A stretch of 42,330 bases of DNA from Chloroflexota bacterium (GTDB taxonomy: Bacteria; Chloroflexota; Dehalococcoidia; Lucifugimonadales; Lucifugimonadaceae): positions 1-42,330 of the forward strand of contig JAQBUX010000004.1 in the NCBI GenBank assembly GCA_027623795.1, written 5' to 3'. How positions within the stretch are numbered: the stretch's first letter is position 1; each line of letters begins with the position of its first letter. Below are positions 31,861-40,445 of the stretch, piece after piece. The notes under the pieces were generated by a model, which was not told the DNA's origin, ran no database searches, and saw only the letters and a list, made by a program, of their open reading frames with translations. Position numbers and translations under genes: made by a program.

Positions 31861-32502
31861 TTGGTTACGACCACTCCGATCAAGACCGAGATTTTTATCG
31901 ACTTCACCTGACCGTGGGTCAAACAGGCGGGCAGTTGGCTCGCCGACGTCAAAGAGGCGATGGGTGACGATCTGCAGATCACCTGGCGGAGCTTCGCCCT
32001 CGAACAAGTGAACAGCAAAGAAGGCGACGACTGGAAGGCCTGGGAGCAGGGCCCGGATTACGAGAGCCGTGGATTGCTCGCGCTGTGCGCTGGCGAGGCG
32101 TCAAAGAGTCAAGGCGACAAGCTCCACAACAAGTTCTTCATGAACCTGCTTGAGGCGCGGCACGTGGACCGCAAAGACGTGCGCGATCGTGAGGTCATTC
32201 TCGAGATCGCCCGTGATAGCGGCCTGGATCTGGAAAAGTTCGAGAAGGAACTCGACGATCCGGAGACGCTCAAGAAGGTTGGAGCGGACCACGAACGGGC
32301 CGCCGAGCTTGGAATTTTTGGCACGCCGACTTTCGTGTTCGAAGACGCCCCGCCGACCTTCGTAAAGACTTACACGCCGCCTAAAGAAGAGGCGGTGGAT
32401 ACGTTCAAACACTTCCTGGCCCTGTCGATGGGCAGCAAACTGTTCGGCGAAATCAAGCGCCCGCAGCCGCCGTGGCCGCGTGGCGTTTTCGACGACAAAT
32501 AG
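31861..32502 (+). CDS. DsbA-family thiol oxidoreductase, probable selenoprotein (in-frame TGA = Sec17)
   Basis: Thioredoxin-fold DsbA-like protein, 213 aa if TGA 31909-31911 is read as selenocysteine. In frame upstream of the TGA lies K-T-E-I-F-I-D-F-T, then the TGA, then P-W-V-K-Q-A-G; this is the first strand and active-site motif of DsbA relatives (D-F-T-C-P-W), with TGA exactly at the catalytic Cys. The second motif Cys is Val. The rest matches the family: W-R-S-F-A-L-E-Q-V-N, L-L-E-A-R-H-V-D-R-K-D, and G-I-F-G-T-P-T-F-V-F with the cis-Pro loop. TTG 31861 has GGAGGG 6 nt before; ATG 31843 is an alternative. ATG 31960, the first start after the TGA, would remove the active site. Followed 20 bp later by rnc. 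Confidence 0.82.
31912..31947 (+). promoter_or_regulatory. Candidate bacterial SECIS element
   Basis: GGCGGGC (31926-31932) pairs with GCTCGCC (31938-31944), 7 bp with one G-U, around the loop AGTTG. The loop begins 21 nt after the TGA and has G in its second position; the bSECIS rule asks for a G in the first two loop bases at about 16-37 nt. GTC (31918-31920) and GAC (31945-31947) can form a lower stem below a 5-nt bulge. Confidence 0.75.
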
Positions 32503-32522
32503 ATAGGCGAATAGAGGATCTC

Positions 32523-33254
32523 GTGCTCGGGGATGTGGTCGATGAGGCACGTCTGGACGAGCTTGAGGAGCGACTGGGTGTCCGGTTCAAGGACAGGTCG
32601 CTGCTCAGGCTTGCCCTGACCCACAGTTCGTACCTGAACGAGAATCCTGACGCGGAACTGGAGTCAAACGAACGGCTGGAGTTCCTGGGCGACGCCGTGC
32701 TTGATGCGGCGATAGGGCACCGTTTGTTCCACGAGGTTCCGGAGGCGCCTGAAGGCGAACTCACGGCGATCAGGTCACACGTGGTTCGCGAGCGGGCTCT
32801 GGCCGCTGCCGCCGGCCGGCTGGGTCTTGGCGACTTCCTCACGCTTGGCCGCGGTGAGGCGGCAAACGGCGGTCGTGATAGGCCGTCTATCGCCGCTGAC
32901 GCCTTCGAGGCGGTCGCCGGGGCCGTGATGGAAGATCAGGGATACGAGGTTGTTTCGAGTTTCGTGCTCCGATGCCTGGAACCGGAACTGGCGGCGGCGC
33001 TCAACGCAGAGTCGTCAAAAGACCCGAAATCGCTTCTCCAGGAGCGTGTTCAGGCCGATGGCTCTCCGCCGCCCGAATACAGGCTGCTTGCCGAAGACGA
33101 GCATGACGAAGCCGGCCGATTCACTGTCGAGGTGGTCGTCTCCGGAGTTTCGGTGGCGAGGGGCGTGGGGCGTCGCAAATTGGACGCTGAACGCATAGCG
33201 GCGCGCCGGGCGTTGGAGCTACCTTCGTTAATCGATAGCGCCGAAGCGGAGTGA
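32523..33254 (+). CDS. rnc: Ribonuclease III
   Basis: Double-strand-specific endoribonuclease for rRNA processing and RNA turnover. From GTG 32523 (AGAGGA just upstream) it is 243 aa. The catalytic domain holds the signature N-E-R-L-E-F-L-G-D-A-V-L-D near residue 50 and D-A-F-E-A-V-A-G-A at about 125, with the acidic metal ligands intact. The dsRNA-binding domain begins D-P-K-S-L-L-Q-E and ends with G-R-R-K-L-D-A-E-R-I-A-A-R-R-A-L. The frame open from 32472 overlaps the selenoprotein gene and lacks a conserved N-terminus. It lies between the DsbA-like gene and ftsY; many bacteria have rnc-smc-ftsY, but smc is absent here. Confidence 0.96.
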   Translation: MLGDVVDEARLDELEERLGVRFKDRSLLRLALTHSSYLNENPDAELESNERLEFLGDAVLDAAIGHRLFHEVPEAPEGELTAIRSHVVRERALAAAAGRLGLGDFLTLGRGEAANGGRDRPSIAADAFEAVAGAVMEDQGYEVVSSFVLRCLEPELAAALNAESSKDPKSLLQERVQADGSPPPEYRLLAEDEHDEAGRFTVEVVVSGVSVARGVGRRKLDAERIAARRALELPSLIDSAEAE

Positions 33255-33339
33255 TAGCGGCCGCTCCATCGGCGGCGTAATTCGCAGCCGAAACTTTACG
33301 CGTCTCGACTTTGGTTAGCTTCCAGTACGGCCCGAACGG

Positions 33340-34311
33340 GTGGAGGAGATCGAACTGCTACGACTGTTCCGACGGAAAGGTAAGACGGAAGCCAGCGCAT
33401 CGCGGACCGGGGCGCTCTGGTCGCGGTCGATCGGCGCACTGTTCAGGCGTACCGCGCTCGACGACGACTTCTGGGACGAGCTGGAAGAGTCGCTCATCGT
33501 CGCAGACGTTGGCGCTTCCACAACGATGGAACTGCTTGACGCCGTACGCGACCGCGCCGCGGAGCTGGGCGCGAAAGACCCGTCGGACGTCCGCGGAATC
33601 TTGCGCGATGAGATGACCACAAGACTCCAGACCTCCGTTGAGGGAGCGGGACTGGCCGATGGCCCGGATACGGTCGTGTTGATCGTCGGGGTGAACGGCG
33701 CGGGGAAGACGACGACGATCGCCAAACTGGCGTACACGGCGAAGGCCAACGGTCAGAAGGTGATTCTCGCCGCTGCCGATACGTTTCGGGCCGGAGCCAT
33801 CGAACAGCTTCAGACCTGGGGCGCTCGGGTCGGGGTAGACGTGATCGCACATCAGGCCGGCGGAGACCCGGGAGCGGTGGCTTTCGACGCGATGGAGGCG
33901 GGCAGGGCGCGCGGGGCCAACCTCGTCATCATCGACACGGCGGGGCGGCTGCACACGAAGACCAACCTGATGGACGAGTTGAAAAAAATCAGGGGTATCG
34001 TCGCCCGGCAGGCCGGGGATTTCGACCAGCGTGTGCTACTGGTCATCGACGGCACGACCGGCCAGAACGGACTGCTGCAAGCACGCGCATTCACCGAGGC
34101 GGTCCAGTGCGACGGCGTTATCTTGACCAAGTTGGACGGAACGGCACGCGGAGGCATCGTACTGGCCATCGCAGGCGAGCTTGGTCTGCCGGTCCTGTTC
34201 GTGGGGACCGGCGAGTCTCTCGATGATCTGGCCGCTTTCGACCCGGACGAGTTCGTTGACGCTTTGCTCCCGGAGTTTTCATCGGAAGGTTCAGGGGAAA
34301 ACTCGGGCTAA
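33340..34311 (+). CDS. ftsY: Signal recognition particle receptor FtsY
   Basis: SRP GTPase at the inner membrane that docks Ffh-ribosome complexes. The 323-aa protein has a short N-terminal region (no acidic A domain) then the NG domain: N-domain A-D-V-G-A-S-T-T, G1 G-V-N-G-A-G-K-T-T-T, A-A-D-T-F-R-A-G-A-I-E-Q-L (insertion box), D-T-A-G-R (G3), T-K-L-D-G-T-A-R-G-G (G4/G5) and G-T-G-E-S-L-D-D-L at the end. GTG 33340 is used. Its partner RNA is at 12393 in this window; the Ffh gene is not. Confidence 0.97.
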   Translation: MEEIELLRLFRRKGKTEASASRTGALWSRSIGALFRRTALDDDFWDELEESLIVADVGASTTMELLDAVRDRAAELGAKDPSDVRGILRDEMTTRLQTSVEGAGLADGPDTVVLIVGVNGAGKTTTIAKLAYTAKANGQKVILAAADTFRAGAIEQLQTWGARVGVDVIAHQAGGDPGAVAFDAMEAGRARGANLVIIDTAGRLHTKTNLMDELKKIRGIVARQAGDFDQRVLLVIDGTTGQNGLLQARAFTEAVQCDGVILTKLDGTARGGIVLAIAGELGLPVLFVGTGESLDDLAAFDPDEFVDALLPEFSSEGSGENSG

Positions 34312-34529
34312 TCGGCGCACCCGCGACGAGTCTCCTACTCCTCGATCTTTCGTAATCTAGAAAACGACAAGTCCGGGCCGCCAGGCCACCAGCTGCCGGT
34401 CCACGCCTCAACACTCGTGGTGGAGCCTTAACTCAAGCGGCCACCGCACGGCCGGGCGCTACATCAGGTTTTCCGTACTTCCCTGCAAAACAGGGCGCCG
34501 CGAGATATCGGGAAAGACGCCGACATTCC

Positions 34530-37010
34530 ATGACTGAGACCATGCGTTGGCTTTTGGCCGTGGAGGTTATCGGCCTCGCCGCGTTGCCCATCGCCTGGAT
34601 CGCCTTCCCGTACCTTCGCGACCGGGGCGCGGGGCTCGCGAAGCCACTCGGACTGATCCTGGTCGGCGGAGGGGTGTGGCTCCTTAGCGACATCGGGATT
34701 GAGTCCAATAGCGGCGCCGCTTACTGGCGTCTGACGGCGATAGTCGCCTCGGTCTCGATTTGGATCCTTTCGAGTCGCCGGCGTCGCTTCGGCCGTTTTC
34801 TGCGTAAGGAATGGCCGGCCCTTCTCGTGGGCGAGGCGTTGTTCCTGGCATTCTTCGTCGCCTGGGTCGTCATCAGATCGTTCGAGCCGGACATCGCCGG
34901 CACAGAAAAACCGATGGACTTTTTGATGCTCAACGCTGTGACGGTCGCCGACAGCGCGCCGCCGGCGGACCCGTGGCTGGCCGGCGCCCCGGTCGCTTAC
35001 TACTACTTCGGCTACTGGTTGCTGGGCGGCGTCGGGTTGATGTCTGGTGTGGCGACGGCCATCGGCTTCAATCTGTCCATCGCCCTGATCGCAGGGATGT
35101 CGGCGTCGGCGGTCTTTTCCGTGGCGTACGGAATGATCTCCCCGGGGAGGCTAAGTGACAGGTCGGCGATTCCGATCGCTGCAACCGGCGCCGTGCTGCT
35201 ACTCGTGGCGTCAAACTACGCCGGATTGTGGGAGTTCGCCGCCGCCAGATCGCTGGGCACGGAGGGTTTCTACGACTGGCTTGCGATCGATGGAGTGAAG
35301 GAAGGCGCAGTATCGAACGGATGGCGGCCAGATAGTTTCTGGTGGTGGTGGCACTCGTCGCGCGTGATCAACACCTTCTCAGGTGGCGAAGCGGCGGTCG
35401 CATTGGACTTCACCATCCAGGAGTTTCCATTCTTTAGTTTCCTCCTCGGCGATTTGCACCCGCACCTGATATCGATACCGTTTGTCCTCCTCGCCATGGG
35501 CCTTGGCCTGAACCTGTTTTTGACGCCCGGTGGCGGACGCCCGGGCTGGATACTGGCCCAACCGTTGCGCTGGCTGCTGCTGGCGACGGTTGTCGGCGCC
35601 CTGGGATTTATCAACGCGTGGGATCTGGGATTCGCCACCGCAATCGTGTTCGTCGTCGTCGCCGTCAAGATGTACCGGGATGACGTGATGCCGTTGCCGA
35701 TAGCGGCCCTCAAGGGATTGCTGACGACGGGGCTGACGCTCGCGCTCGGGATTGCGATCTTTGGGCGGTTCTATCTGGGGACCTTCAGCAGCCAGGTTGA
35801 CTGGAGCGCGCCGCTCGGCGCTGCCGAGTATGCGACGCGTCCTGTCCACATGCTCACCGTATGGGGCCTGCTTATCGTCTTGCTGGCGCCTCTGTGGTTG
35901 ACCGTGGCCGGCCGTGTCATCCGGGTCTACGTCGCACGGTTTCGTGCCTTCCTTGAGGTCCGATCCCATGCGACGCCAGAGGAAGCGCCGGCGGGCGATT
36001 TCGAGGTCGCTGTTACCGGAACGCTAGACGAAAAAGAGACCGGCGCCGGAGTGACTCCCTTTGTCGCGGTCTTTCTCGCGATCGTCGTTCCATTCGCAGC
36101 TTGGGCGGTGATCCATCTGAGCGCCAACGACGGGTCGAGCGCGGGAGACCTGCCGGGTCGCGCTCTGAATGTGTTGCCGCTCGCCGTCCTTTCGGGACTC
36201 GCCATGTTGGCGGTATTCCATCTGGCCCGCCGTGCTAGATCGCAAACGCTCGTCTTCGCCGTCGCGATGCTCGCCACTGTTTTGTACATGGTGTACGGGG
36301 CCGAGCTCCTGTATATCAACGATCTGTTCGGCACGCGCATGAACACGGTGTTCAAGTTGTACTACCAGGCGTGGATCGTGCTTGGAGCGGTTGGCGCCTA
36401 CGCCCTACACTTCTGGGTCCGCAGCCATGAGAGTTGGGGGGGTATCCGGCGTTCAGTGAGTGAAACCGGCGCAGTTGTCGTCGCCGTAATGTTTGTAGGA
36501 GCGTTGTACTACCCGGCGGCGGCGGTGGACACCCGGACGGACGGATTCTCCGGGGGACGGAACCTTGATGGGATCGCGTACATCGAGCAGACTCGACCTG
36601 CCGAGTCTCAAGCGATCAAGTGGCTGACGGACAATGCGCGACCGCAATCGGTTCTCCTTGAAGCCGTTGGAGGCAGCTATACCGATTTCGGACGCATATC
36701 GTCTTCGACCGGCATTCCGACGGTGCTCGGATGGCCGTTTCACGAACAGCAGTGGAGGGGTGATCGTTCATCGTTCGCGGGTCGCGAGGGTGAGATCGAT
36801 CGAATCTATTCGACAGGAGAATCTAACGAGGTGAGGACCCTGCTGGCACGCTATCAGGTGGACTACATAGTGGTCGGGCCACGCGAGCGGTCCACATATC
36901 CGGGCGTCGATACCGACCGGTTGTCGCAGTTCGGTGAGCGTGTTTTTTCGACGAGTACGAGTGAACCCGGTCCGCTCGACTACGTGATATTTGACGTTGG
37001 CAGGGGTTAA
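34530..37010 (+). CDS. Chlor_Arch_YYY / DUF2298 polytopic membrane protein
   Basis: An 826-aa protein with many hydrophobic segments (roughly 16) and the name-giving motif A-Y-Y-Y-F-G-Y near residue 155. F-S-F-L-L-G-D-L-H-P-H is a second conserved block (about 305), with acidic and His residues in the place where GT-C glycosyltransferases keep their metal-binding residues. The C-terminal about 150 residues are soluble and end with L-L-A-R-Y-Q-V-D-Y-I-V-V-G, as in oligosaccharyltransferase-like proteins. The family is known from Chloroflexota and archaea, with no proven activity; a lipid-linked sugar transferase is the likely role. It is immediately followed by the Agl23-like gene. Confidence 0.88.
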   Translation: MTETMRWLLAVEVIGLAALPIAWIAFPYLRDRGAGLAKPLGLILVGGGVWLLSDIGIESNSGAAYWRLTAIVASVSIWILSSRRRRFGRFLRKEWPALLVGEALFLAFFVAWVVIRSFEPDIAGTEKPMDFLMLNAVTVADSAPPADPWLAGAPVAYYYFGYWLLGGVGLMSGVATAIGFNLSIALIAGMSASAVFSVAYGMISPGRLSDRSAIPIAATGAVLLLVASNYAGLWEFAAARSLGTEGFYDWLAIDGVKEGAVSNGWRPDSFWWWWHSSRVINTFSGGEAAVALDFTIQEFPFFSFLLGDLHPHLISIPFVLLAMGLGLNLFLTPGGGRPGWILAQPLRWLLLATVVGALGFINAWDLGFATAIVFVVVAVKMYRDDVMPLPIAALKGLLTTGLTLALGIAIFGRFYLGTFSSQVDWSAPLGAAEYATRPVHMLTVWGLLIVLLAPLWLTVAGRVIRVYVARFRAFLEVRSHATPEEAPAGDFEVAVTGTLDEKETGAGVTPFVAVFLAIVVPFAAWAVIHLSANDGSSAGDLPGRALNVLPLAVLSGLAMLAVFHLARRARSQTLVFAVAMLATVLYMVYGAELLYINDLFGTRMNTVFKLYYQAWIVLGAVGAYALHFWVRSHESWGGIRRSVSETGAVVVAVMFVGALYYPAAAVDTRTDGFSGGRNLDGIAYIEQTRPAESQAIKWLTDNARPQSVLLEAVGGSYTDFGRISSSTGIPTVLGWPFHEQQWRGDRSSFAGREGEIDRIYSTGESNEVRTLLARYQVDYIVVGPRERSTYPGVDTDRLSQFGERVFSTSTSEPGPLDYVIFDVGRG

Positions 37011-37014
37011 CGCA

Positions 37015-39261
37015 TTGAACGGCGAGGAGTCTCTGATTCTCCCTGGGACAGGTGTTGGGCCGCCTCCCGCGTCCCCTTTCGCCCCGGCGACGACCTCCCA
37101 CGGACGATGGCTTGGCGGCCGATGGGTCGAGGCCGAGCCGCTCAGCGCTGAGGCCTTCCACCCTCAGGGTGTCGACGGCGACACTCCTGAGTCTCCACCG
37201 GTACGAGGCAGCGGCTGGCGACGCGATCTCCCGTTTCGATGGGAGTTCGGCGCGTACGCCTCGCTGTTCCTCGTTGCGCTGGCGATGCGTTTGTGGGACC
37301 TCGGTGGCCGTGCGGTCCACCACGACGAGAGCCTCCACGGCTATTTTTCGTGGCAGCTCTTCACCGGCGGAGGGTACGAGCACAACCCGCTCATGCACGG
37401 TCCGTTCCAGTTCCACGTAACGGCGGGTTCTTTTTTCCTGTTCGGTGACAGCGAATTCACCATGCGGCTCGCGCCGGCTCTTTTCGGAACGGCGTTAATT
37501 TTGATGCCGTTGCTCCTTCGCAAACGGCTTGGCAACGTTTCGGCGTTGCTGATCGCCGGGATGCTGGCGTTCTCACCATCGCTGCTTTACTTCAGCCGGT
37601 TCGCACGGAACGACATCTTCGTGGCCGTCTGGACGATCGGCCTGGTCGCGATGATCTGGCGATACATGGACGATCAGCGGCCCCGGTATCTTTACCTGGC
37701 GGCGGCATTTGTCGCACTGGGATTCGCCACGAAGGAAACGCAGTACATTGTGGTGGCGCTTGTCGCCATCCCGCTGCTCCTGATCGCCCGTCATGACGTG
37801 CTGGGCTGGATCTGGGGTCGGCGAAAGTTGTCCGAGTGGGGTCCGGCCGGTGGCCTGTTGGTGATCATCGGCACGCTGATGCTGCCGATGATCGGAGCCG
37901 GGTCCGGATTTATTCAGGGTGCGATCGGCCTCACGCTCGCGAACGACGACAGTTCGACCGGCATCCCGCTGGGCAGCGCAGACGGAACGGGCGAAGTCGT
38001 GGCGGTCGTCATCACGGTCGCGCTTCTTGCCCTGGCGGTAGTTATCGGAATGATGTGGAATCGCCGGGTCTGGTTTCTGAGCGCCGCCATCGCCACGGGA
38101 ATATTCGTGGTGCTTTACAGCACCGTGTTTACGAACTGGGGCGGTCTCGCCTCCGGCGTCTGGCAGGGACTCGGCTACTGGATCGCCCAACAGGACGTCG
38201 CCAGAGGCGACCAGCCTGATTACTACTACATCATGTTGACCAGCGTTTACGAGTTCCTCCCGGCGACGATAGGGCTGGTCGGCGCCGTCTACTACGCCTT
38301 CAAGGGAGACGCCTTCACAAGGTTCCTGGCGTACTGGCCGATTGCGACATTTGCGGCCTACTCCGCCGCGGGAGAAAAAATGCCGTGGCTGGAGGTTCAG
38401 GTCGTCCTGCCCTTCATCTTCCTAGGCGGGAAGGCGCTGGGCGATCTCGTAACAGCGTTTGACTGGAAACCTTCTCTGGCTCGCGGCGGCGTGTGGGTGT
38501 TCGCAGGCGTCCCGATCGCAGTCGTCGTACTGTGGCGGCTGATCTTCCTGACCGACGACCAACCCGGACTGGGCGGCCTGAATGCACCATCCGGGGCGAC
38601 CGTTCTCTTCGGCGTCCTGGCGCTACTTGCCGCTGGTTTCTTCTGGCTGATCCGACGTATCGGCTCGCGGCAAGCGTGGGGGGTTATGGGCGCGACCCTG
38701 GCTGGGTTGATGGCGATCATCACCATCAGGACGGGATGGATCGCATCGTTCCAGGACCCCGACGTGCCGAACGAGATACTGGTATACACGCAAACCTCGC
38801 CCGCGTTGGCTGACCTGGCGCATGAGATCGAGGCGGCGGCGAGTTTGACCGGCGACGGGGCCGATCTTCGCGTGACGATCGACGGATCAAGCGGCTTTAC
38901 GTGGCCGTGGACCTGGTATCTGAGGGACTACAACCAGGTCTCGTACCCGAATCTGGGATTTTCCCGCCCGGACGGCCCTTCGGACTCGGCGGTCGCCGTC
39001 GTACATACGCGGAACGAAAACATCGCAAAACCCGCGTATGTGGACAATTTTACGGAGGGGCGTCAGTTCCCCCACCGCCAGTGGTTTCCGGAGACATACA
39101 AGAACACGACATTCAACCAGTTCTTCGACACGCTGATCCGGCCGAGCCGGTGGCGAAATGCGCTCAACTTCTTCCTGTACCGGGAGATGACTCAGGAGAT
39201 CGGATCAGAAGACGCGTTCGTCTATTTCGATCGCAGCATCCCACTTCGGGTGTTCGAGTGA
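37015..39261 (+). CDS. Agl23-like (TIGR03663) membrane protein, GT39/GT-C type
   Basis: A 748-aa polytopic membrane protein. After a soluble N-terminal stretch of about 75 residues comes V-H-H-D-E-S-L-H-G-Y, the GT-C style acidic motif in the first outer loop, then R-L-A-P-A-L-F-G and F-A-R-N-D-I-F-V. A-T-K-E-T-Q-Y is also conserved. About 12 membrane segments follow, then a soluble C-terminal part with W-P-W-T-W-Y-L-R-D-Y. TTG 37015 follows AGGGG by about 8 nt; the longer frame from 36991 overlaps the upstream gene. Archaeal relatives act with a flippase for lipid-linked glycans. Its pairing with DUF2298 supports a shared envelope-glycan task. Confidence 0.88.
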   Translation: MNGEESLILPGTGVGPPPASPFAPATTSHGRWLGGRWVEAEPLSAEAFHPQGVDGDTPESPPVRGSGWRRDLPFRWEFGAYASLFLVALAMRLWDLGGRAVHHDESLHGYFSWQLFTGGGYEHNPLMHGPFQFHVTAGSFFLFGDSEFTMRLAPALFGTALILMPLLLRKRLGNVSALLIAGMLAFSPSLLYFSRFARNDIFVAVWTIGLVAMIWRYMDDQRPRYLYLAAAFVALGFATKETQYIVVALVAIPLLLIARHDVLGWIWGRRKLSEWGPAGGLLVIIGTLMLPMIGAGSGFIQGAIGLTLANDDSSTGIPLGSADGTGEVVAVVITVALLALAVVIGMMWNRRVWFLSAAIATGIFVVLYSTVFTNWGGLASGVWQGLGYWIAQQDVARGDQPDYYYIMLTSVYEFLPATIGLVGAVYYAFKGDAFTRFLAYWPIATFAAYSAAGEKMPWLEVQVVLPFIFLGGKALGDLVTAFDWKPSLARGGVWVFAGVPIAVVVLWRLIFLTDDQPGLGGLNAPSGATVLFGVLALLAAGFFWLIRRIGSRQAWGVMGATLAGLMAIITIRTGWIASFQDPDVPNEILVYTQTSPALADLAHEIEAAASLTGDGADLRVTIDGSSGFTWPWTWYLRDYNQVSYPNLGFSRPDGPSDSAVAVVHTRNENIAKPAYVDNFTEGRQFPHRQWFPETYKNTTFNQFFDTLIRPSRWRNALNFFLYREMTQEIGSEDAFVYFDRSIPLRVFE

Positions 39262-39323
39262 CGGCGGTTTCTTTTGACGGCCTTCCATCCGAATTTCCGC
39301 TGCGCGAGCGGTAGGATGATTCG

Positions 39324-40445
39324 GTGATCTCGCAACGAAGTGTCTGGGCTGGGCTGGCGGTGAGCGTCGGGTTTTTGACCGTGTTCGCTCTCCTGTTTCT
39401 GCCGTTCGATGACGTTGGCGACGTCGTCCGGGAGGCGAACTTCTGGTTCGTCGCGCCGGCGATGGTGTTCTACTTCGCAGCCGTCTACTTCAGGAGTCTG
39501 CGCTGGCGTTACCTGCTCAACCCCCTGATCGGTAAACCGCGACGGGCGCTCTTCCCAGTGGTCGTCGTCGGGTACATGGCGAACAACCTCCTCCCGGTGC
39601 GGCTCGGGGAGTTCGTGCGTTCCTACTACGTCGGGGTGCGTGAGGGCGTAAATCCGGCGGCGGCGTTCGGGACCATCGCCGTCGAACGCGTCTTCGATGT
39701 GTTCACACTTTTCTTCGTGATAGCGGTCGTGTGGGTGCTGCCGGTCGGCGATCTCCTGGAGCGCGTCGCAGACGACCTGCCGGGCGGCACGCCTGCGTTA
39801 CTTGCGCTGTCGGTGCTTCCTTTCATCGGCGTGACGGCGATCATCGGCGCGATCGTTTTGCTGGAGGCGACGACCGCTATCTCCCTGATCGGGCGATTGT
39901 TGTTTTTCGTACCGATCGGGTTTCGCACCAGACTCCTCGGGCTTGCGGCACGCTTGATTGAAGGTCTGACCGTCGTCCGAACGCCCCGGGCCCTCGCGAC
40001 CGTATTGTTGCTTTCGCTCCCGATATGGGCGTCTGAGTTGGCGATGCTCTATGTGATAGCGCTCGGATTTGACATCGAGTCCGCGTTCGGCGGGCACGTC
40101 GAGACTATCGCCGCGCTCGGGTTGTTCATGGCGATCGCCAACCTCGCGCTCGTCGTGCCATCCACAGCGGGCGGAGTCGGCCCGTTCAACTTTTTCGGAG
40201 CCGCGACGCTCGTTGCGCTTGGCGTTGGCGAGGCGGAGGCCGGAACCTACGTGCTGACGGCGCATATCGCGTTGTTGTTGCCGGTGACGCTGCTCGGCTT
40301 TCTGATGATCGTGTCCGACCACATGTCGCTCCGGACCCTGTTATCCCGGACACGCGCCGTGCAGGACGGCGAGGGGGCGGACGCCACCCTGGCGCCATCG
40401 TCCATCCCCGCCCCCAAGCCTGCGCCGGCGGGACCGGTGACTTGA
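39324..40445 (+). CDS. Lysylphosphatidylglycerol synthase TM region / UPF0104 family membrane protein
   Basis: A 373-aa membrane protein with about 8 hydrophobic segments. Family motifs: R-S-L-R-W-R-Y-L-L, then Y-M-A-N-N-L-L-P-V-R-L-G-E-F-V-R-S-Y, then V-E-R-V-F-D, and V-P-S-T-A-G-G-V-G-P-F near the end. Relatives include the flippase-like part of MprF and archaeal AglD. A cytosolic Pro/Ala-rich tail ends the protein. GTG 39324 has TAGGAT 6 nt before it and no Shine-Dalgarno, so the start may be leaderless. It overlaps the next gene by 4 nt (TTGA). Confidence 0.88.
   Translation: MISQRSVWAGLAVSVGFLTVFALLFLPFDDVGDVVREANFWFVAPAMVFYFAAVYFRSLRWRYLLNPLIGKPRRALFPVVVVGYMANNLLPVRLGEFVRSYYVGVREGVNPAAAFGTIAVERVFDVFTLFFVIAVVWVLPVGDLLERVADDLPGGTPALLALSVLPFIGVTAIIGAIVLLEATTAISLIGRLLFFVPIGFRTRLLGLAARLIEGLTVVRTPRALATVLLLSLPIWASELAMLYVIALGFDIESAFGGHVETIAALGLFMAIANLALVVPSTAGGVGPFNFFGAATLVALGVGEAEAGTYVLTAHIALLLPVTLLGFLMIVSDHMSLRTLLSRTRAVQDGEGADATLAPSSIPAPKPAPAGPVT

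Noticed and set aside
31960-32502. DsbA-like protein starting at ATG 31960
   Set aside because: This start lacks the first strand and active-site motif; family similarity continues upstream through the TGA.
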